A stretch of DNA of 64,000 nt from Frankiales bacterium. Its GTDB lineage: Bacteria > Actinomycetota > Actinomycetes > Mycobacteriales > Jatrophihabitantaceae. The DNA is taken from assembly GCA_025966315.1 (NCBI GenBank), contig JAOPUZ010000026.1:1-64000 (forward strand), read 5' to 3'. The notes under the pieces are model-generated. The model saw only the letters and a program-made list of their open reading frames with translations. It was not told the origin of the DNA and did no database searches. Below, one piece after another: positions 17,040 through 25,843 of the stretch (the stretch's first letter is position 1; the number at the start of each line of letters is the position of its first letter). A program made the position numbers and the translations under genes.

Positions 17040-17804
17040 TCAGCTTCGGTGGGATTGGGCGATGACCGCGGTCGCGAGGACCGCTCCCGAGGCCAGCAGC
17101 GCGCCCATCTTGTCCGACTGCTGCTCGGCTTCGAGCCACCGCGGATCGTCGCCGTGCCGGCGTTCCAGTTCCGCCTCCACGGCCGCCACCCGTGCGGTCC
17201 AGGAGGGTGGGTTCGCGCCGAGGTCTATCGCGGACACCAACGTCCGGACGTCGAAACCGGCCCCGGCCAACAGCGATCGAAGTCCCTCCTGGGTCGGGAA
17301 ATCGTTGCCTTCCGGCGCGTCGGGCAGCCAGGGCTGGGCGGCCACGAAGACCAGCAGGCCGAGCCGGCCGGTGGGCGTCAGCACGCGGCGGAGCTCGGCC
17401 AGCAAGTGAGCCTGGTCGGTCACCGTGCACAGCACGCCAAGGCTCCAGGCCACGTCGAAACTGCCGGTACGGAAGGGTAAATCCGACGCCGACTGCACTG
17501 TGGGCAGCCCGAAGAGCAGCCGGGCCGCCCGGCACGCACCCGCCTGTGGGTCGGTCAGGATTGGCGCAACACCCTCAACACCCTTATGCCGGCTGGCAAA
17601 CTCAGCCGGGCCGCCGACGCCGGCGCCGCAATCGAGCATCCGGTCGGCGGCTTGCAGGTCGAGCTGCTCGGTGAACCAGTTCAAGGTTGCCGGGCTGCCG
17701 CTACCTCGGCAGCCGGCCGGCAGGTAAAACTCCGGGCCCAGGCTCAGTGCCACTTCGGCCGTCCAACTCGCCACCGTGTCGAACTCGGCGTCCATCGCGC
17801 TCAT
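17040..17804 (-). CDS. Class I SAM-dependent methyltransferase
   Basis: 254 residues from ATG 17804, which overlaps the stop of the preceding gene by four bases (ATGA), so the two are translationally coupled. SAM-binding motif I is LDCGAGVGGPAEFA near residue 57, motif IV is FDVAWSLGVLCT, and motif V/VI follows with LRRVLTPTGRLGLLVF, as in ubiquinone/menaquinone-type C- or O-methyltransferases. The C-terminal 60 residues are charged and end in a hydrophobic helix. Coupling to an MTHFR-like protein suggests linked one-carbon chemistry, but the methyl acceptor is unknown. The 170 bases after the c-di-GMP gene start show nothing else. Confidence 0.82.
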   Translation of the reverse strand: MSAMDAEFDTVASWTAEVALSLGPEFYLPAGCRGSGSPATLNWFTEQLDLQAADRMLDCGAGVGGPAEFASRHKGVEGVAPILTDPQAGACRAARLLFGLPTVQSASDLPFRTGSFDVAWSLGVLCTVTDQAHLLAELRRVLTPTGRLGLLVFVAAQPWLPDAPEGNDFPTQEGLRSLLAGAGFDVRTLVSAIDLGANPPSWTARVAAVEAELERRHGDDPRWLEAEQQSDKMGALLASGAVLATAVIAQSHRS

Positions 17805-18805
17805 CGCGGGTGTTCCGCCCTTATCCGGCGCCCGACTTCGGCTTGCACCTCGGCGGCGAACTCGACGCCGCGACCGGACGCCAGACCGGACAGGTTCACT
17901 CCGGCGATGCCATCGATGGCCAACAACTCCCGCGCATGAGCCACGGCGGCGTCGATCCCGGCCGTAACCGGATCGGCCGCGTTCAACACGTCCGCAACCA
18001 GGCTGGGCGACAGGTCGAGACCAGGTAGCGCGCCCAGCGCGGCGGCGGACCGCGCGTCGGTGTAGACCGCCACCGCCGCCACCACCGGAATCACCAGGCC
18101 GGCCTGCCGGGCTTCGGCCATGAACGCGGCCAACCGCGCGCTGGAATCGGTGTGGTTGAGCACCGCGATTCCGGCGCCGGCAAGCTGTTTCTGGACCAGG
18201 CGGGACGGGCGGAGCGCGGTCGGCGCGGCGGTCGGCGTTTCGGCCACGGCGGTTGGTAGACCCAGCGACGCGGCCAGCGACGCGAGCCGGGTCCCGTCCA
18301 AGTCGAACACCTGCGTGACTTCCGGGCGCACGTCGTAGGCGCGCCCATCCCCGGTTACGCACAACACGGTAGCCAGGCCGTCATGCCGCAGCCCCAACAA
18401 TTCTTGTTCCAGCACCACCCGATTGCGATCCCGGCAGGCCAGCGTCACCCACGGCGAGCCGCCGGCCGCATGCACGATCCGGGCCAACAAGCCAGGCGGA
18501 AAGTCCGGCCGGTCCTGATGCTCCCCGACCAACATCGCGTCGCAGGACGCGGCCAGCGTCCGAACCGTCGCCGACAGCGTCGCGGCATCACCCGGCGGCA
18601 CACTGAGATCGGTGAGCACCAATGGCGCTGTCACCGCAACCCCGGCGGCCGGCGGACCCGGCCAGGGCACAACCGCCCCGAAGACACAGGGCTCCGGCTG
18701 CATCTCGCAGGCACCGTCGGCCCGCACCCCGCCACAAGGCCCGAACGTCATTCGTTTCGGGCAGGAGGTCACGTCCGCACCGGCCTCGCTGAACGTTGCT
18801 GGCAT
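17801..18805 (-). CDS. Methylenetetrahydrofolate reductase-like protein with N-terminal Cys-rich motif
   Basis: 334 residues. The first 45 residues hold CPKRMTFGPCGGV followed by two more cysteines (Cys15, 24, 33, 40), as in the zinc-type MTHFR C-terminal/MetV domain. The rest is a TIM-barrel of the flavin-dependent methylenetetrahydrofolate reductase family (TLACRDRN, then VLCVTGDG; GVNLSGLASGRG at the end). Canonical MetF is shorter and lacks the Cys part; here both are fused in one chain with the Cys motif first. Overlap with the methyltransferase gene suggests that they act together. No clear folate-binding Glu could be confirmed by eye. Confidence 0.75.
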   Translation of the reverse strand: MPATFSEAGADVTSCPKRMTFGPCGGVRADGACEMQPEPCVFGAVVPWPGPPAAGVAVTAPLVLTDLSVPPGDAATLSATVRTLAASCDAMLVGEHQDRPDFPPGLLARIVHAAGGSPWVTLACRDRNRVVLEQELLGLRHDGLATVLCVTGDGRAYDVRPEVTQVFDLDGTRLASLAASLGLPTAVAETPTAAPTALRPSRLVQKQLAGAGIAVLNHTDSSARLAAFMAEARQAGLVIPVVAAVAVYTDARSAAALGALPGLDLSPSLVADVLNAADPVTAGIDAAVAHARELLAIDGIAGVNLSGLASGRGVEFAAEVQAEVGRRIRAEHPR

Positions 18806-18820
18806 GAGGGGCCCTCGCGA

Positions 18821-20107
18821 TCAGACCGAGGGACTGTCGCTAGGTCGCCGTTTGGGACGCATCCGTGGCCGGCGTGGTGGCAGCCGAGGTTCGCCCGGCG
18901 GCAACTGGCCGTGCAGCGCCCGCAACGCGGTATTGCTGACCGCGACCAGCGGCACCGCGAGCAGTGCGCCGGAGATTCCGTCCAACTTGGTGCCGGCAAC
19001 GACGGCGAGCGCAACGGCCAGCGGATGGATCTCGACCGCGCGGCTCATCACCAGCGGCTGCAGCACATGGCTTTCCAGTTGGACCAGCGCCACCACGATG
19101 CCGAGCACGATCAGCCCGGTCACCGGGCCGTGCTCGATCAGCGCGATGATGACACACAAACCACCGGCGATGACCATGCCGAACAGCGGGATGAACGAGC
19201 CCAGAAATACCAGCACCCCGAGCGGGGCAGCCAACGGAACCCGCAGGATGAACAGGGCCGCGGTGATCGAGACGGCGTGGAACAACGCGATGGTCACCTG
19301 CCCGCGCACGTAACCACCGAGCGTCGACCAGCTTCGTTCACCGGCAATCGCCACCCGCGAGCGGGCATTGTGCGGCAGCATGGACAGCGTCCAACCCCAG
19401 ATCTTGTCGCCGTCCTTGATCAGGAAAAACGAGGTCAACACGACCAGCAGCAGGCCCGACAGCCCCTCGGCCACCCGTTCGAACGTGCTCAGCGCGCCGG
19501 ACGCGATCGCGGCCTGATTGTTCTTGATGCTCGAGGTGATCCGGCTGCTGACGCTGTCAAGGTCGGTCTGCTTCAGATGCAACGGGCCGGTCGCCAGCCA
19601 GTGGCTGGTCTGGGTCACGCTGCGCTGCAGCTGCGCGGAAAGTTCAGCGGTGTTCGAGCTGATCTGATCAGCGACGAAATATCCCACCCCGGCCAGCACC
19701 AGGACCGCAAGCAGCACCGCGCTCAGGGCGGCCAGGGCCCGAGGTACGCCCCAGGACACCAACCGCACGAAGACCGGGCGGAGCACGGCGGTGATCAACA
19801 GGCCGATCAGGAAGGAGAACGCGACCAAGTGCACGCGTTGGTAGACCTTGCCGGCCAGGTAAAGCGTGCCGGCCACGATGAGAATGCGAATGCACCATTC
19901 CGCGGTGGCCCGCAACGACCAGGCCACCGCCTCGGCCGGGGGCACCCGCGGAGCCGGCGACGGCACACCGGACGCCGCATCAGCTACCTCGTTCGACTGC
20001 TCGGCGTCGACATCGGCCTGCCTCTCATCATCGGATTCAGCTCGCACCGAACCAGCGGGCGCATCGGTCTCGCCGCGGCGGGCCGGTTCGGACGGGATGT
20101 CATTCAT
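18821..20107 (-). CDS. AI-2E family transporter (PerM/UPF0118)
   Basis: 428 residues from ATG 20107 with GAGGGA upstream. After a charged, Pro/Ala-rich 60-residue cytoplasmic start there are about seven membrane segments with the family pattern: a long amphipathic central region, then LVVLTSFFLIKDGDKIW and the late segments with GSFIPLFGMVIAGG and GTKLDGISGALLAVPLVAV. Members export small molecules or ions; autoinducer-2 export has been shown for only some. It shares a strand with the MTHFR-like gene 15 bases downstream but no functional link is obvious. Confidence 0.86.
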   Translation of the reverse strand: MNDIPSEPARRGETDAPAGSVRAESDDERQADVDAEQSNEVADAASGVPSPAPRVPPAEAVAWSLRATAEWCIRILIVAGTLYLAGKVYQRVHLVAFSFLIGLLITAVLRPVFVRLVSWGVPRALAALSAVLLAVLVLAGVGYFVADQISSNTAELSAQLQRSVTQTSHWLATGPLHLKQTDLDSVSSRITSSIKNNQAAIASGALSTFERVAEGLSGLLLVVLTSFFLIKDGDKIWGWTLSMLPHNARSRVAIAGERSWSTLGGYVRGQVTIALFHAVSITAALFILRVPLAAPLGVLVFLGSFIPLFGMVIAGGLCVIIALIEHGPVTGLIVLGIVVALVQLESHVLQPLVMSRAVEIHPLAVALAVVAGTKLDGISGALLAVPLVAVSNTALRALHGQLPPGEPRLPPRRPRMRPKRRPSDSPSV

Positions 20108-20157
20108 TCAGATTCCCTCGACTACATTGCGGATTCTTGATGAGCAGGCTGAGTGGC

Positions 20158-20967
20158 TCACTGCAGCTGGACCAACGCCTGGACGTCGTCCTCGGGTAAG
20201 TCACCCTCGACGCTCGCCGCCACGTCGATCGAATCGAGCTGCACCTCGCCGCCGTAGGTGGACAGGAACGACGTGTCCGCGGCATCCCGGCCGGTCGCGA
20301 TGCGCACCAGCGAACTCCGCGGCGCGAGCAAGGTGCCGTCGACCACGAACCAGGCGCCCTCGATGTATGCCTCGGCCACCGCGTGGAAGTCCATCGGGCT
20401 CAATCCCGGGGCGTACACCGCGACGAGCCGGGCCGGTATCTGCATTGCCCGCAACAGACCGACCGCGAGGTGGGCGTAATCCCGGCACACGCCGCGTCCG
20501 GCCAGCAAGGTGTCGATGGCCCCGTCGGTCGGGCCGCTGCTGCCGCTGACGTATTCGAGCTGCGTACCGACCCAGGACGACACAGCGGCCAGCACGTCCT
20601 GCGGATCGCGAATGTCGTGGAAATGGCGCTGGGCAAAGCCGACGAGGCGGTCGGACTCGCAGTACCGGCTCGGTCGCAGGTACACCAGTTCGTCCGATAT
20701 CAGGACGGGGGCCGCGGGGGCCGCCGTCGACAACCGCGCTCGGTAGTCGAGCGTGACCGTGCCGGCCAGGCAGTCGAGGAGCCAGATCCGGCCGCCGTGG
20801 GCCGTCGCGATTTCGACCGGTTGCCGGGCCGATCCGTCGAAGGCAAGCTCGATCGATTCGGTGGCACCGAACTCTGCCGGGTTCGATATCCCGACCTGGA
20901 ACGCCAGCCGCGCTTGATCAGCGACCGTCACGCGTAGGTGTGCTGCCACCACGCGCGTTGTGTCCAC
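20158..20967 (-). CDS. Transglutaminase-like domain protein
   Basis: 269 residues from GTG 20967. The N-terminal half is a beta-sandwich as in bacterial transglutaminase N domains; the C-terminal half holds the papain-like triad Cys161 (GVCRDYAHL), His195 (DFHAVAEAYI) and Asp210 (VVDGT). No signal peptide is seen, so it acts in the cytoplasm as an amidase, protease or crosslinking enzyme of unknown target. The start codon lies in the last of three tandem 10-base repeats, each of which carries its own GAGGG and GTG. The gene precedes the transporter on the same strand by 50 bases. Confidence 0.85.
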   Translation of the reverse strand: MDTTRVVAAHLRVTVADQARLAFQVGISNPAEFGATESIELAFDGSARQPVEIATAHGGRIWLLDCLAGTVTLDYRARLSTAAPAAPVLISDELVYLRPSRYCESDRLVGFAQRHFHDIRDPQDVLAAVSSWVGTQLEYVSGSSGPTDGAIDTLLAGRGVCRDYAHLAVGLLRAMQIPARLVAVYAPGLSPMDFHAVAEAYIEGAWFVVDGTLLAPRSSLVRIATGRDAADTSFLSTYGGEVQLDSIDVAASVEGDLPEDDVQALVQLQ

Positions 20968-20994
20968 GATCCCTCACGATCCCTCACGATCCCT
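20965..20994 (-). repeat. Triple tandem repeat of a ribosome-site/start unit
   Basis: Three perfect copies of CACGATCCCT (read on the minus strand AGGGATCGTG) span the translation start of the transglutaminase-like gene. Each unit supplies a GAGGG Shine-Dalgarno core and a GTG. Units of 10 bases place the GTGs in different frames, and only the most downstream GTG opens the gene. Confidence 0.75.
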
Positions 20995-21210
20995 CTAAGC
21001 ACCGGCCACGGGTCGCGGCTGACCTGTGCTGGATCGTAGCGTGTCGGCCGATCGCCACGGCCGATATCTGTTTGCGGGACGGCAAGATCTCGTTGTTAAG
21101 TCCTGGCTCGGCGCGGTGGACAGGGTTGCCGAACTGCGATACACATGAATTACGGCGTTCCCGGCCCTTGAACCACCAGGGGACGCGCTAAAAAAGCAGC
21201 GTCCGGGCAC

Positions 21211-21315
21211 GTCGACGCATCCGAGACGTCTACCCATCCGACGTCGACGCATCCGACGTCGACGCATCCGACGTCGAGGCATCCGACGTCGAGGCATCCG
21301 ACGTCGACGCATCCG
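21211..21315. repeat. 15-base minisatellite GTCGACGCATCCGAC
   Basis: About seven head-to-tail copies of GTCGACGCATCCGAC, with single-base variants (GTCGAGGCATCCGAC twice, one degenerate copy), end 13 bases beyond the catalase stop codon. Each unit contains GTCGAC or GACGTC palindromes. The 360-base gap between the transglutaminase-like start and the catalase end holds no gene; apart from this array I see nothing in it. Confidence 0.82.
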
Positions 21316-21327
21316 TTAGGGGGAGCG

Positions 21328-23463
21328 TTAGCGGGCGGGCGGCACCGCCGAAGCCATCACCAGCTCGCTGCGTTCCCATGCCCGGTGCAGCGCGAGAGCG
21401 CTCATCAGCTCCGTCGTGAATGCAGTGCTGACGGATTTGCCCACGCTGACCCCCGGCGCACCCGCATCGATCCCGGCCGCCTGCAGGATGCCCACGCCGT
21501 CGCCCCACGCCGCCAGCGCCTTGCAGTGCCGGTAGGCCTCTTGCAGCAACAGGACGAGTTTCAGGTCGTTGGTCGGGCTCGTGCCACCGGCCACCACGAC
21601 CGCGTCGAATTCGATCGAGCGTGCCGTCAGCAACGTCCGGTCCACCGTCACCTTCGTCCGTCCCTTCGCCAGCACGCCGCCCACCGGCGCGATGACGAGC
21701 ACCGTTACGCCGAGTTTGGCCGCCGCGGTGGTCAACGTGGCGATGCCGGCCAGGTCCGACGCGGCGTCAGCGACCACGCCGATCTTGCGGCCGGCGACCG
21801 GACCGGGAACGCCGGTAATCTGCGACAGTGCGCCTGACGGCTGGACGTCCATGGCCGGCACGCCCGTCGGGGCGGGCAGCCCGAGACCAGCCGCAACCCG
21901 CTCGCACAGCTCGGTGTCGACGTTGGCCAGGACGGCCAGTGCTCGTTCCTTGATCGCCTGCTCGTAGACCTTTCCGAGTTCGAAGGTGAACGCCTCGACG
22001 ATGTGCGCCTGCTCGACGGCGCTCATGCTGCGATAGAACAGGGTCGGCTGCGAGAAGTGATCACCGAACGATGCCGGGTTCGCCCGCACGGGGCTGCCCT
22101 CGATCTTCCGCGCGACCTGGACGTAGCCGCCCTCGTTCTCGGCGGCCACCAGCGGCAGGCCGTCGTCGATGCTGTTCGGTCGGTACGGCGCCTGTCCGGT
22201 ATGGATTGCCGTCTGGTGCATGCCGTCCCGCAGCATGTCGTTGACCGGTGCATGCGGACGATTGATCGGCAACTGCGAGAAATTCGGACCGCCCAGCCGG
22301 GTCAGCTGGGTATCCAGATACGAGAACAACCGCGCCTGCATCAATGGGTCGTTGGTGACCTCGATACCCGGCACCAGATGCCCGGTGTGGAATGCCACCT
22401 GCTCGGTCTCGGCGAAGTAGTTCGTCGGGTTGCGGTTCAAGGTCAGCTTGCCGACCAGCTGGACCGGGACGAGTTCCTCGGCAACGATCTTGGTCGGATC
22501 GAGCAGATCGATGCCCTCGAAGGCGTCGCTGCCATCATCAGGCATCACCTGCAGGCCGAGCTCGTACTCGAGGAACGCGCCGGCCTCGATGCCATCGGCC
22601 AGATCACGGCGATGAAAGTCCGGGTCCACGCCCGCGGCGATCTGCGCCTCTTCCCAGACCAGCGAGTGCACGCCGGCGACCGGCTTCCAATGGAACTTGA
22701 CCAGGCTGGTGTCACCGGCGGCGTTGACGAGGCGGAAGGTGTGGACGCCGAAGCCCTCCATCGTCCGGAACGAGCGGGGGATTCCGCGATCACTCATGTT
22801 CCACATGACGTGGTGGGTGGCCTCGGTATGCAGCGACACGAAATCCCAGAACGTGTCGTGGGCGGACTGTGCCTGCGGAATCTCGCGATCCGGTTGCGGC
22901 TTGGCGGCATGGATGATGTCCGGGAATTTGATTCCGTCCTGGATGAAGAACACCGGCATGTTGTTGCCGACCAGATCGAAGGTGCCCTCGTCGGTGTAGA
23001 ACTTCACGGCAAATCCGCGGGTATCGCGGACCGTATCCGCCGAACCGCGCGAACCGAGGACAGTGGAGAATCGAACGAACACCTCGGTGCGACGTCCCTT
23101 GTCGGCCAGGAATCCCGCTTTGGTGACCGACGCGGCGTTGCCGTAGGACTCGAACACGCCGTGCGCGGCCGCACCCCGGGCATGCACCACGCGCTCGGGG
23201 ATCCGCTCGTGATCAAAGTGGGTGATCTTCTCACGCAGATGAAAGTCCTCGAGCAGCGTCGGCCCGCGATCGCCCACCTTGAGCGAATGATCGGTGTCGG
23301 GTAGCCGCAGACCCTGGGCGGTGGTCAGGTAGTCCCCGCCCTGGGCCCGAACATCATCGGCAGCATCGGCAGCATTGCGCTGCCCGGGTTGGCCCGGCGT
23401 GGGCTTGCCGGTCGGGCTGGTGGGCTTGGGGGCGGCTTGGTCTGACTTGCGGCGAGGGGGCAT
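21328..23463 (-). CDS. katE: Large-subunit monofunctional catalase (HPII/KatE type)
   Basis: 711 residues from ATG 23463 (CGGAG upstream). After a Pro/Lys-rich 40-residue leader comes the catalase core with the distal His in VVHARGAAAHGVFE, the Asn in NNMPVFF and the proximal heme Tyr in RLFSYLDTQLTRLGGPNF. From about residue 540 a flavodoxin/GATase1-like C-terminal domain follows, which defines the large clade-2 catalases such as E. coli HPII. It breaks down hydrogen peroxide in the cytoplasm. It is likely a stress gene; the neighbouring three-gene operon is of similar character. Translation ends just before the minisatellite. Confidence 0.95.
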   Translation of the reverse strand: MPPRRKSDQAAPKPTSPTGKPTPGQPGQRNAADAADDVRAQGGDYLTTAQGLRLPDTDHSLKVGDRGPTLLEDFHLREKITHFDHERIPERVVHARGAAAHGVFESYGNAASVTKAGFLADKGRRTEVFVRFSTVLGSRGSADTVRDTRGFAVKFYTDEGTFDLVGNNMPVFFIQDGIKFPDIIHAAKPQPDREIPQAQSAHDTFWDFVSLHTEATHHVMWNMSDRGIPRSFRTMEGFGVHTFRLVNAAGDTSLVKFHWKPVAGVHSLVWEEAQIAAGVDPDFHRRDLADGIEAGAFLEYELGLQVMPDDGSDAFEGIDLLDPTKIVAEELVPVQLVGKLTLNRNPTNYFAETEQVAFHTGHLVPGIEVTNDPLMQARLFSYLDTQLTRLGGPNFSQLPINRPHAPVNDMLRDGMHQTAIHTGQAPYRPNSIDDGLPLVAAENEGGYVQVARKIEGSPVRANPASFGDHFSQPTLFYRSMSAVEQAHIVEAFTFELGKVYEQAIKERALAVLANVDTELCERVAAGLGLPAPTGVPAMDVQPSGALSQITGVPGPVAGRKIGVVADAASDLAGIATLTTAAAKLGVTVLVIAPVGGVLAKGRTKVTVDRTLLTARSIEFDAVVVAGGTSPTNDLKLVLLLQEAYRHCKALAAWGDGVGILQAAGIDAGAPGVSVGKSVSTAFTTELMSALALHRAWERSELVMASAVPPAR

Positions 23464-23596
23464 AACGGCTCCGAACGTTTGGACGAAGGCGATGGGCTTC
23501 ACCTGCGCTGAGGTTGACACGGGCACGAACAGGACCCGCCGGCCGGGGCGATGAGCACTCCGGCCGGCGGGCGGCCAACAGCTGGGTCGATACGGT

Positions 23597-24196
23597 TTAG
23601 CCTTGCTGCACAGTCTCTTTTGCGTCCTGGGCCTGCTGCTTCACGTCCTGAGCCGCCGACTGTCCCTCGTCCTTGACCGTCGCTGCGGCGTCGGTCGCCG
23701 TCGCCTTCACGGACTCGACGGCATCCTGGGCGGGTTCCTTGAGATGATCGGCGACCTCCTTGGCGGCGTCGCTGATCATCGGGGTAGCGGTGTCCTTGAC
23801 CCGCACCGCGGCCTGCTGTTCCCGCGTCGAGGACGGCAGTAGCGACCCGGCCAACCAGCCGACGCTGAACGCGATCAGCCCGGCGGCCAACGGGTTTCCG
23901 GTGGTGGCCGACTGAACCTGGCTGGGCGCGTTGGAGACCGCATCGGCCACCGAGGACTGCGCGGAACTGATGCCGGAGCCGGCCTGCGACGCCGATCCCA
24001 GCACCCGATGCCCGGTGTCCGAGGCCGATCCCATCACCCGGTTGCGGGCACCACCGACGGCGCCGCGAACTCGACCGACCTGGCGCTTTGCCACGCTCGC
24101 GGGATTCACGCTGTCAGCCAAGGTGTTCACGTTGTGACTCAGGTCGGCACGGGTGCGCTCGATCTGCTCGCGGATTTCAGTTGGGTCGTTGCTCAT
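23597..24196 (-). CDS. DUF3618 domain-containing membrane-associated protein
   Basis: 199 residues. The N-terminus (DPTEIREQIERTRADLSHNVNTLADSVNP) is the DUF3618 signature; a hydrophobic helix (LAAGLIAFSVGWLAGSLLPSS) lies near residue 110, and the rest is a long Ala/Gln/Asp/Lys-rich amphipathic helix rich in AAKEVADHL- and AAQDVKQQAQDA-like units, resembling late-embryogenesis-type stress proteins. Its start overlaps the stop of the holin-X gene by four bases. It is the last gene of a three-gene operon. Function is unknown; envelope protection under stress is an inference. Confidence 0.82.
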   Translation of the reverse strand: MSNDPTEIREQIERTRADLSHNVNTLADSVNPASVAKRQVGRVRGAVGGARNRVMGSASDTGHRVLGSASQAGSGISSAQSSVADAVSNAPSQVQSATTGNPLAAGLIAFSVGWLAGSLLPSSTREQQAAVRVKDTATPMISDAAKEVADHLKEPAQDAVESVKATATDAAATVKDEGQSAAQDVKQQAQDAKETVQQG

Positions 24197-24636
24197 CGGG
24201 TCTCCTCATTGCCTTTAACCGCAGTGGGAATCTTCTTCACGGTGTCGGTGGTCTGCTTCATGCCGCCGATCGATTTGATCTCGCCACGACCGACCACGGC
24301 GAGTACCGCACCGATGACCAGCCAAGCCGCCGCGACGATCAGGGCCGACCAGCCGTGCCCGATCCCGTCGCCGATGCCCCACCAGGCGGCAATCGACACG
24401 AACAGCAGGACCATGTGGCCGGCCACTCCCGCGCCGGCGAACATGCCGGCGCCCTTGCCGGCCCGGCTGGCGGACTGTCGAGCTTCGGCCTTGGCCAGTT
24501 CGACTTCCTGCCGAAGCAGTAGGGACAAATCCTCGCTCACCCCGGAGAGAAGCTCACCGATGGACGGCCGGCCGTCGGCCGCTGCGGACTGAGCCCGGTT
24601 GGTGTCTGACGGCGCACCGTCGAACGAGGTGCTCAT
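24193..24636 (-). CDS. Actinobacterial holin-X (phage holin superfamily III-like) membrane protein
   Basis: 147 residues. It has the family pattern of an amphipathic helix (GELLSGVSEDLSLLLRQEVELAKAEARQ) followed by two membrane helices (MFAGAGVAGHMVLLFVSIAAWW and a second around WSALIVAAAWLVIGAVLAVVG). These proteins are chromosomal in actinomycetes and are not part of a prophage here. Starts overlap on both sides (one base with the upstream stop, four with the downstream start), so the three genes are made together. Confidence 0.82.
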   Translation of the reverse strand: MSTSFDGAPSDTNRAQSAAADGRPSIGELLSGVSEDLSLLLRQEVELAKAEARQSASRAGKGAGMFAGAGVAGHMVLLFVSIAAWWGIGDGIGHGWSALIVAAAWLVIGAVLAVVGRGEIKSIGGMKQTTDTVKKIPTAVKGNEETR

Positions 24637-25379
24637 CAGGATCGACCACCGGAGGCATAGTCGGTGGTCTGGATGTTATCGGTCGCCGCCGATACCCCGG
24701 AGGTAAGCGGTGGGGGTACGTCGCCGATAACCGTCTCCGGCGGGTACGGGTCGGCCGACGGCTCGTCGCTCGAGGCGTCCTTCACGCCCCGGGTCAGCCG
24801 GCCGGCCAACAAGCCGGCTCCGGCGGCCAGCGCCAAGAAGGCGCCCGGTCGCTGGCGAGCGAACCTCTTCAGCTCGTCGACCAGGTTTCCGGGTTCCCGC
24901 GAATCGAGCCAGCCGGCCGCATCGTGAGACTTGGTCGCCGCCTGGCGCGCCAGGTCGGTGGCTACCCCGGACTGCTCGGAGCCGTCCGCCATGGAGTGCA
25001 GCTCGTCGCCGAGGGCGCGCAGGCCGCCGGCCAGCCGCTGCTGCTGGGCCTTGGCCTGCTCGGTCAGCTCCCCGCGCGTCTGCTGAAGCAGGTCCTTCGC
25101 CTGACTGCCGGCCTCGCCCACCACGTTGTGGACCTGGTCCTTCGCGGTGGCCGCGACCTGCTGGCCGGCGTCGGCGGCACGATGGCTCACCGATGCCGCC
25201 TGTGACTTGGCCAGCTCTGCCTTCGAAGCGTCGTCCGCGCGGTTGGACGACGTGCCGACTGAATTCGCCGGGCCGTCGCCGGTCGGCGTAGCTGAGGTCG
25301 GGAGGTCGGAGGTGAGCGTGGACGAATAGGTCGGGTCGGAAAACCCGGGCGTGCTGGGGGTGCCCTCATACTCGGTCAT
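24636..25379 (-). CDS. Ala/Gln-rich helical protein with one C-terminal membrane segment
   Basis: 247 residues from ATG 25379 (GAGGA upstream). The first 60 residues are Ser/Thr/Pro-rich and disordered, then a long amphipathic helix (AAATAKDQVHNVVGEAG, then LLQQTRGELTEQAKAQQQRL), then one hydrophobic segment (PGAFLALAAGAGLLAGRLTRG) like those of ElaB/YqjD-type ribosome-anchoring proteins. It is the first gene of the operon with holin-X and DUF3618. I do not recognise a named family. A membrane-tethered stress protein is plausible. Confidence 0.75.
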   Translation of the reverse strand: MTEYEGTPSTPGFSDPTYSSTLTSDLPTSATPTGDGPANSVGTSSNRADDASKAELAKSQAASVSHRAADAGQQVAATAKDQVHNVVGEAGSQAKDLLQQTRGELTEQAKAQQQRLAGGLRALGDELHSMADGSEQSGVATDLARQAATKSHDAAGWLDSREPGNLVDELKRFARQRPGAFLALAAGAGLLAGRLTRGVKDASSDEPSADPYPPETVIGDVPPPLTSGVSAATDNIQTTDYASGGRS

Positions 25380-25843
25380 TGATGATCCTCGCTTTACCGG
25401 GATGGCCTTACTCCGAAGGGTCGACTGGCCCAGCGCATCGCTGCGAAAGCGGGTCGCCAGACAGCCGGGACGTACTCTCGGATCAGGGTGAGATGTCAGG
25501 CGCGAGCTCGTTGCTCAGCTGGCCCATAACGATGGATGCGTGCTCATCCACAAACTGGATCGATGGCTCTTCATCAGCCAGTTGTTGATATAAACTATGC
25601 CGACCGTGGCCGAGTTCGCAAGCTGCGGTCTTTGGAGCTGAACCATCAGCCTTCGAGCTGAGGGAGGCTTCCCATGCGCATCGTCGCCATCGGCGCAGAT
25701 CAACATCACCGAAATCTTGCTCCTGCCGTGCCCCGCTCTCTCATCCTCGGCCATCCCGCCGCTGGCCGAGGCGACCGCGGGGCCATGAACCTGCCGGCAA
25801 TCGGCGTCTTGCCGCTGCCATCCCCTAGGAATGGAGAAACACC
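25380..25843. other. Intergenic region between divergent stress-type genes
   Basis: 464 bases without a convincing gene. It holds an A/T-rich patch near 25585-25605 (TTGATATAAACTATG) that could serve as a minus-ten region in either direction. A GAGGGAGG motif precedes ATG 25674, opening 64 codons that run into the next gene in another frame; composition and lack of any recognisable feature argue against a real protein, but a leader peptide cannot be excluded. Confidence 0.5.

Noticed and set aside
20964-21320. CRISPR array, because of the tandem repeats
   Set aside because: Units are 10 or 15 bases without spacers and no cas gene is present.
21230-21508. A frame encoding repeated DASTS units next to katE
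   Set aside because: It is only the minisatellite read in one frame and it overlaps the end of catalase out of frame; no start context supports it.
24193-24636. Prophage, based on a holin-like gene
   Set aside because: No other phage gene is nearby. The holin-X family is chromosomal and pairs with DUF3618 in actinomycetes.
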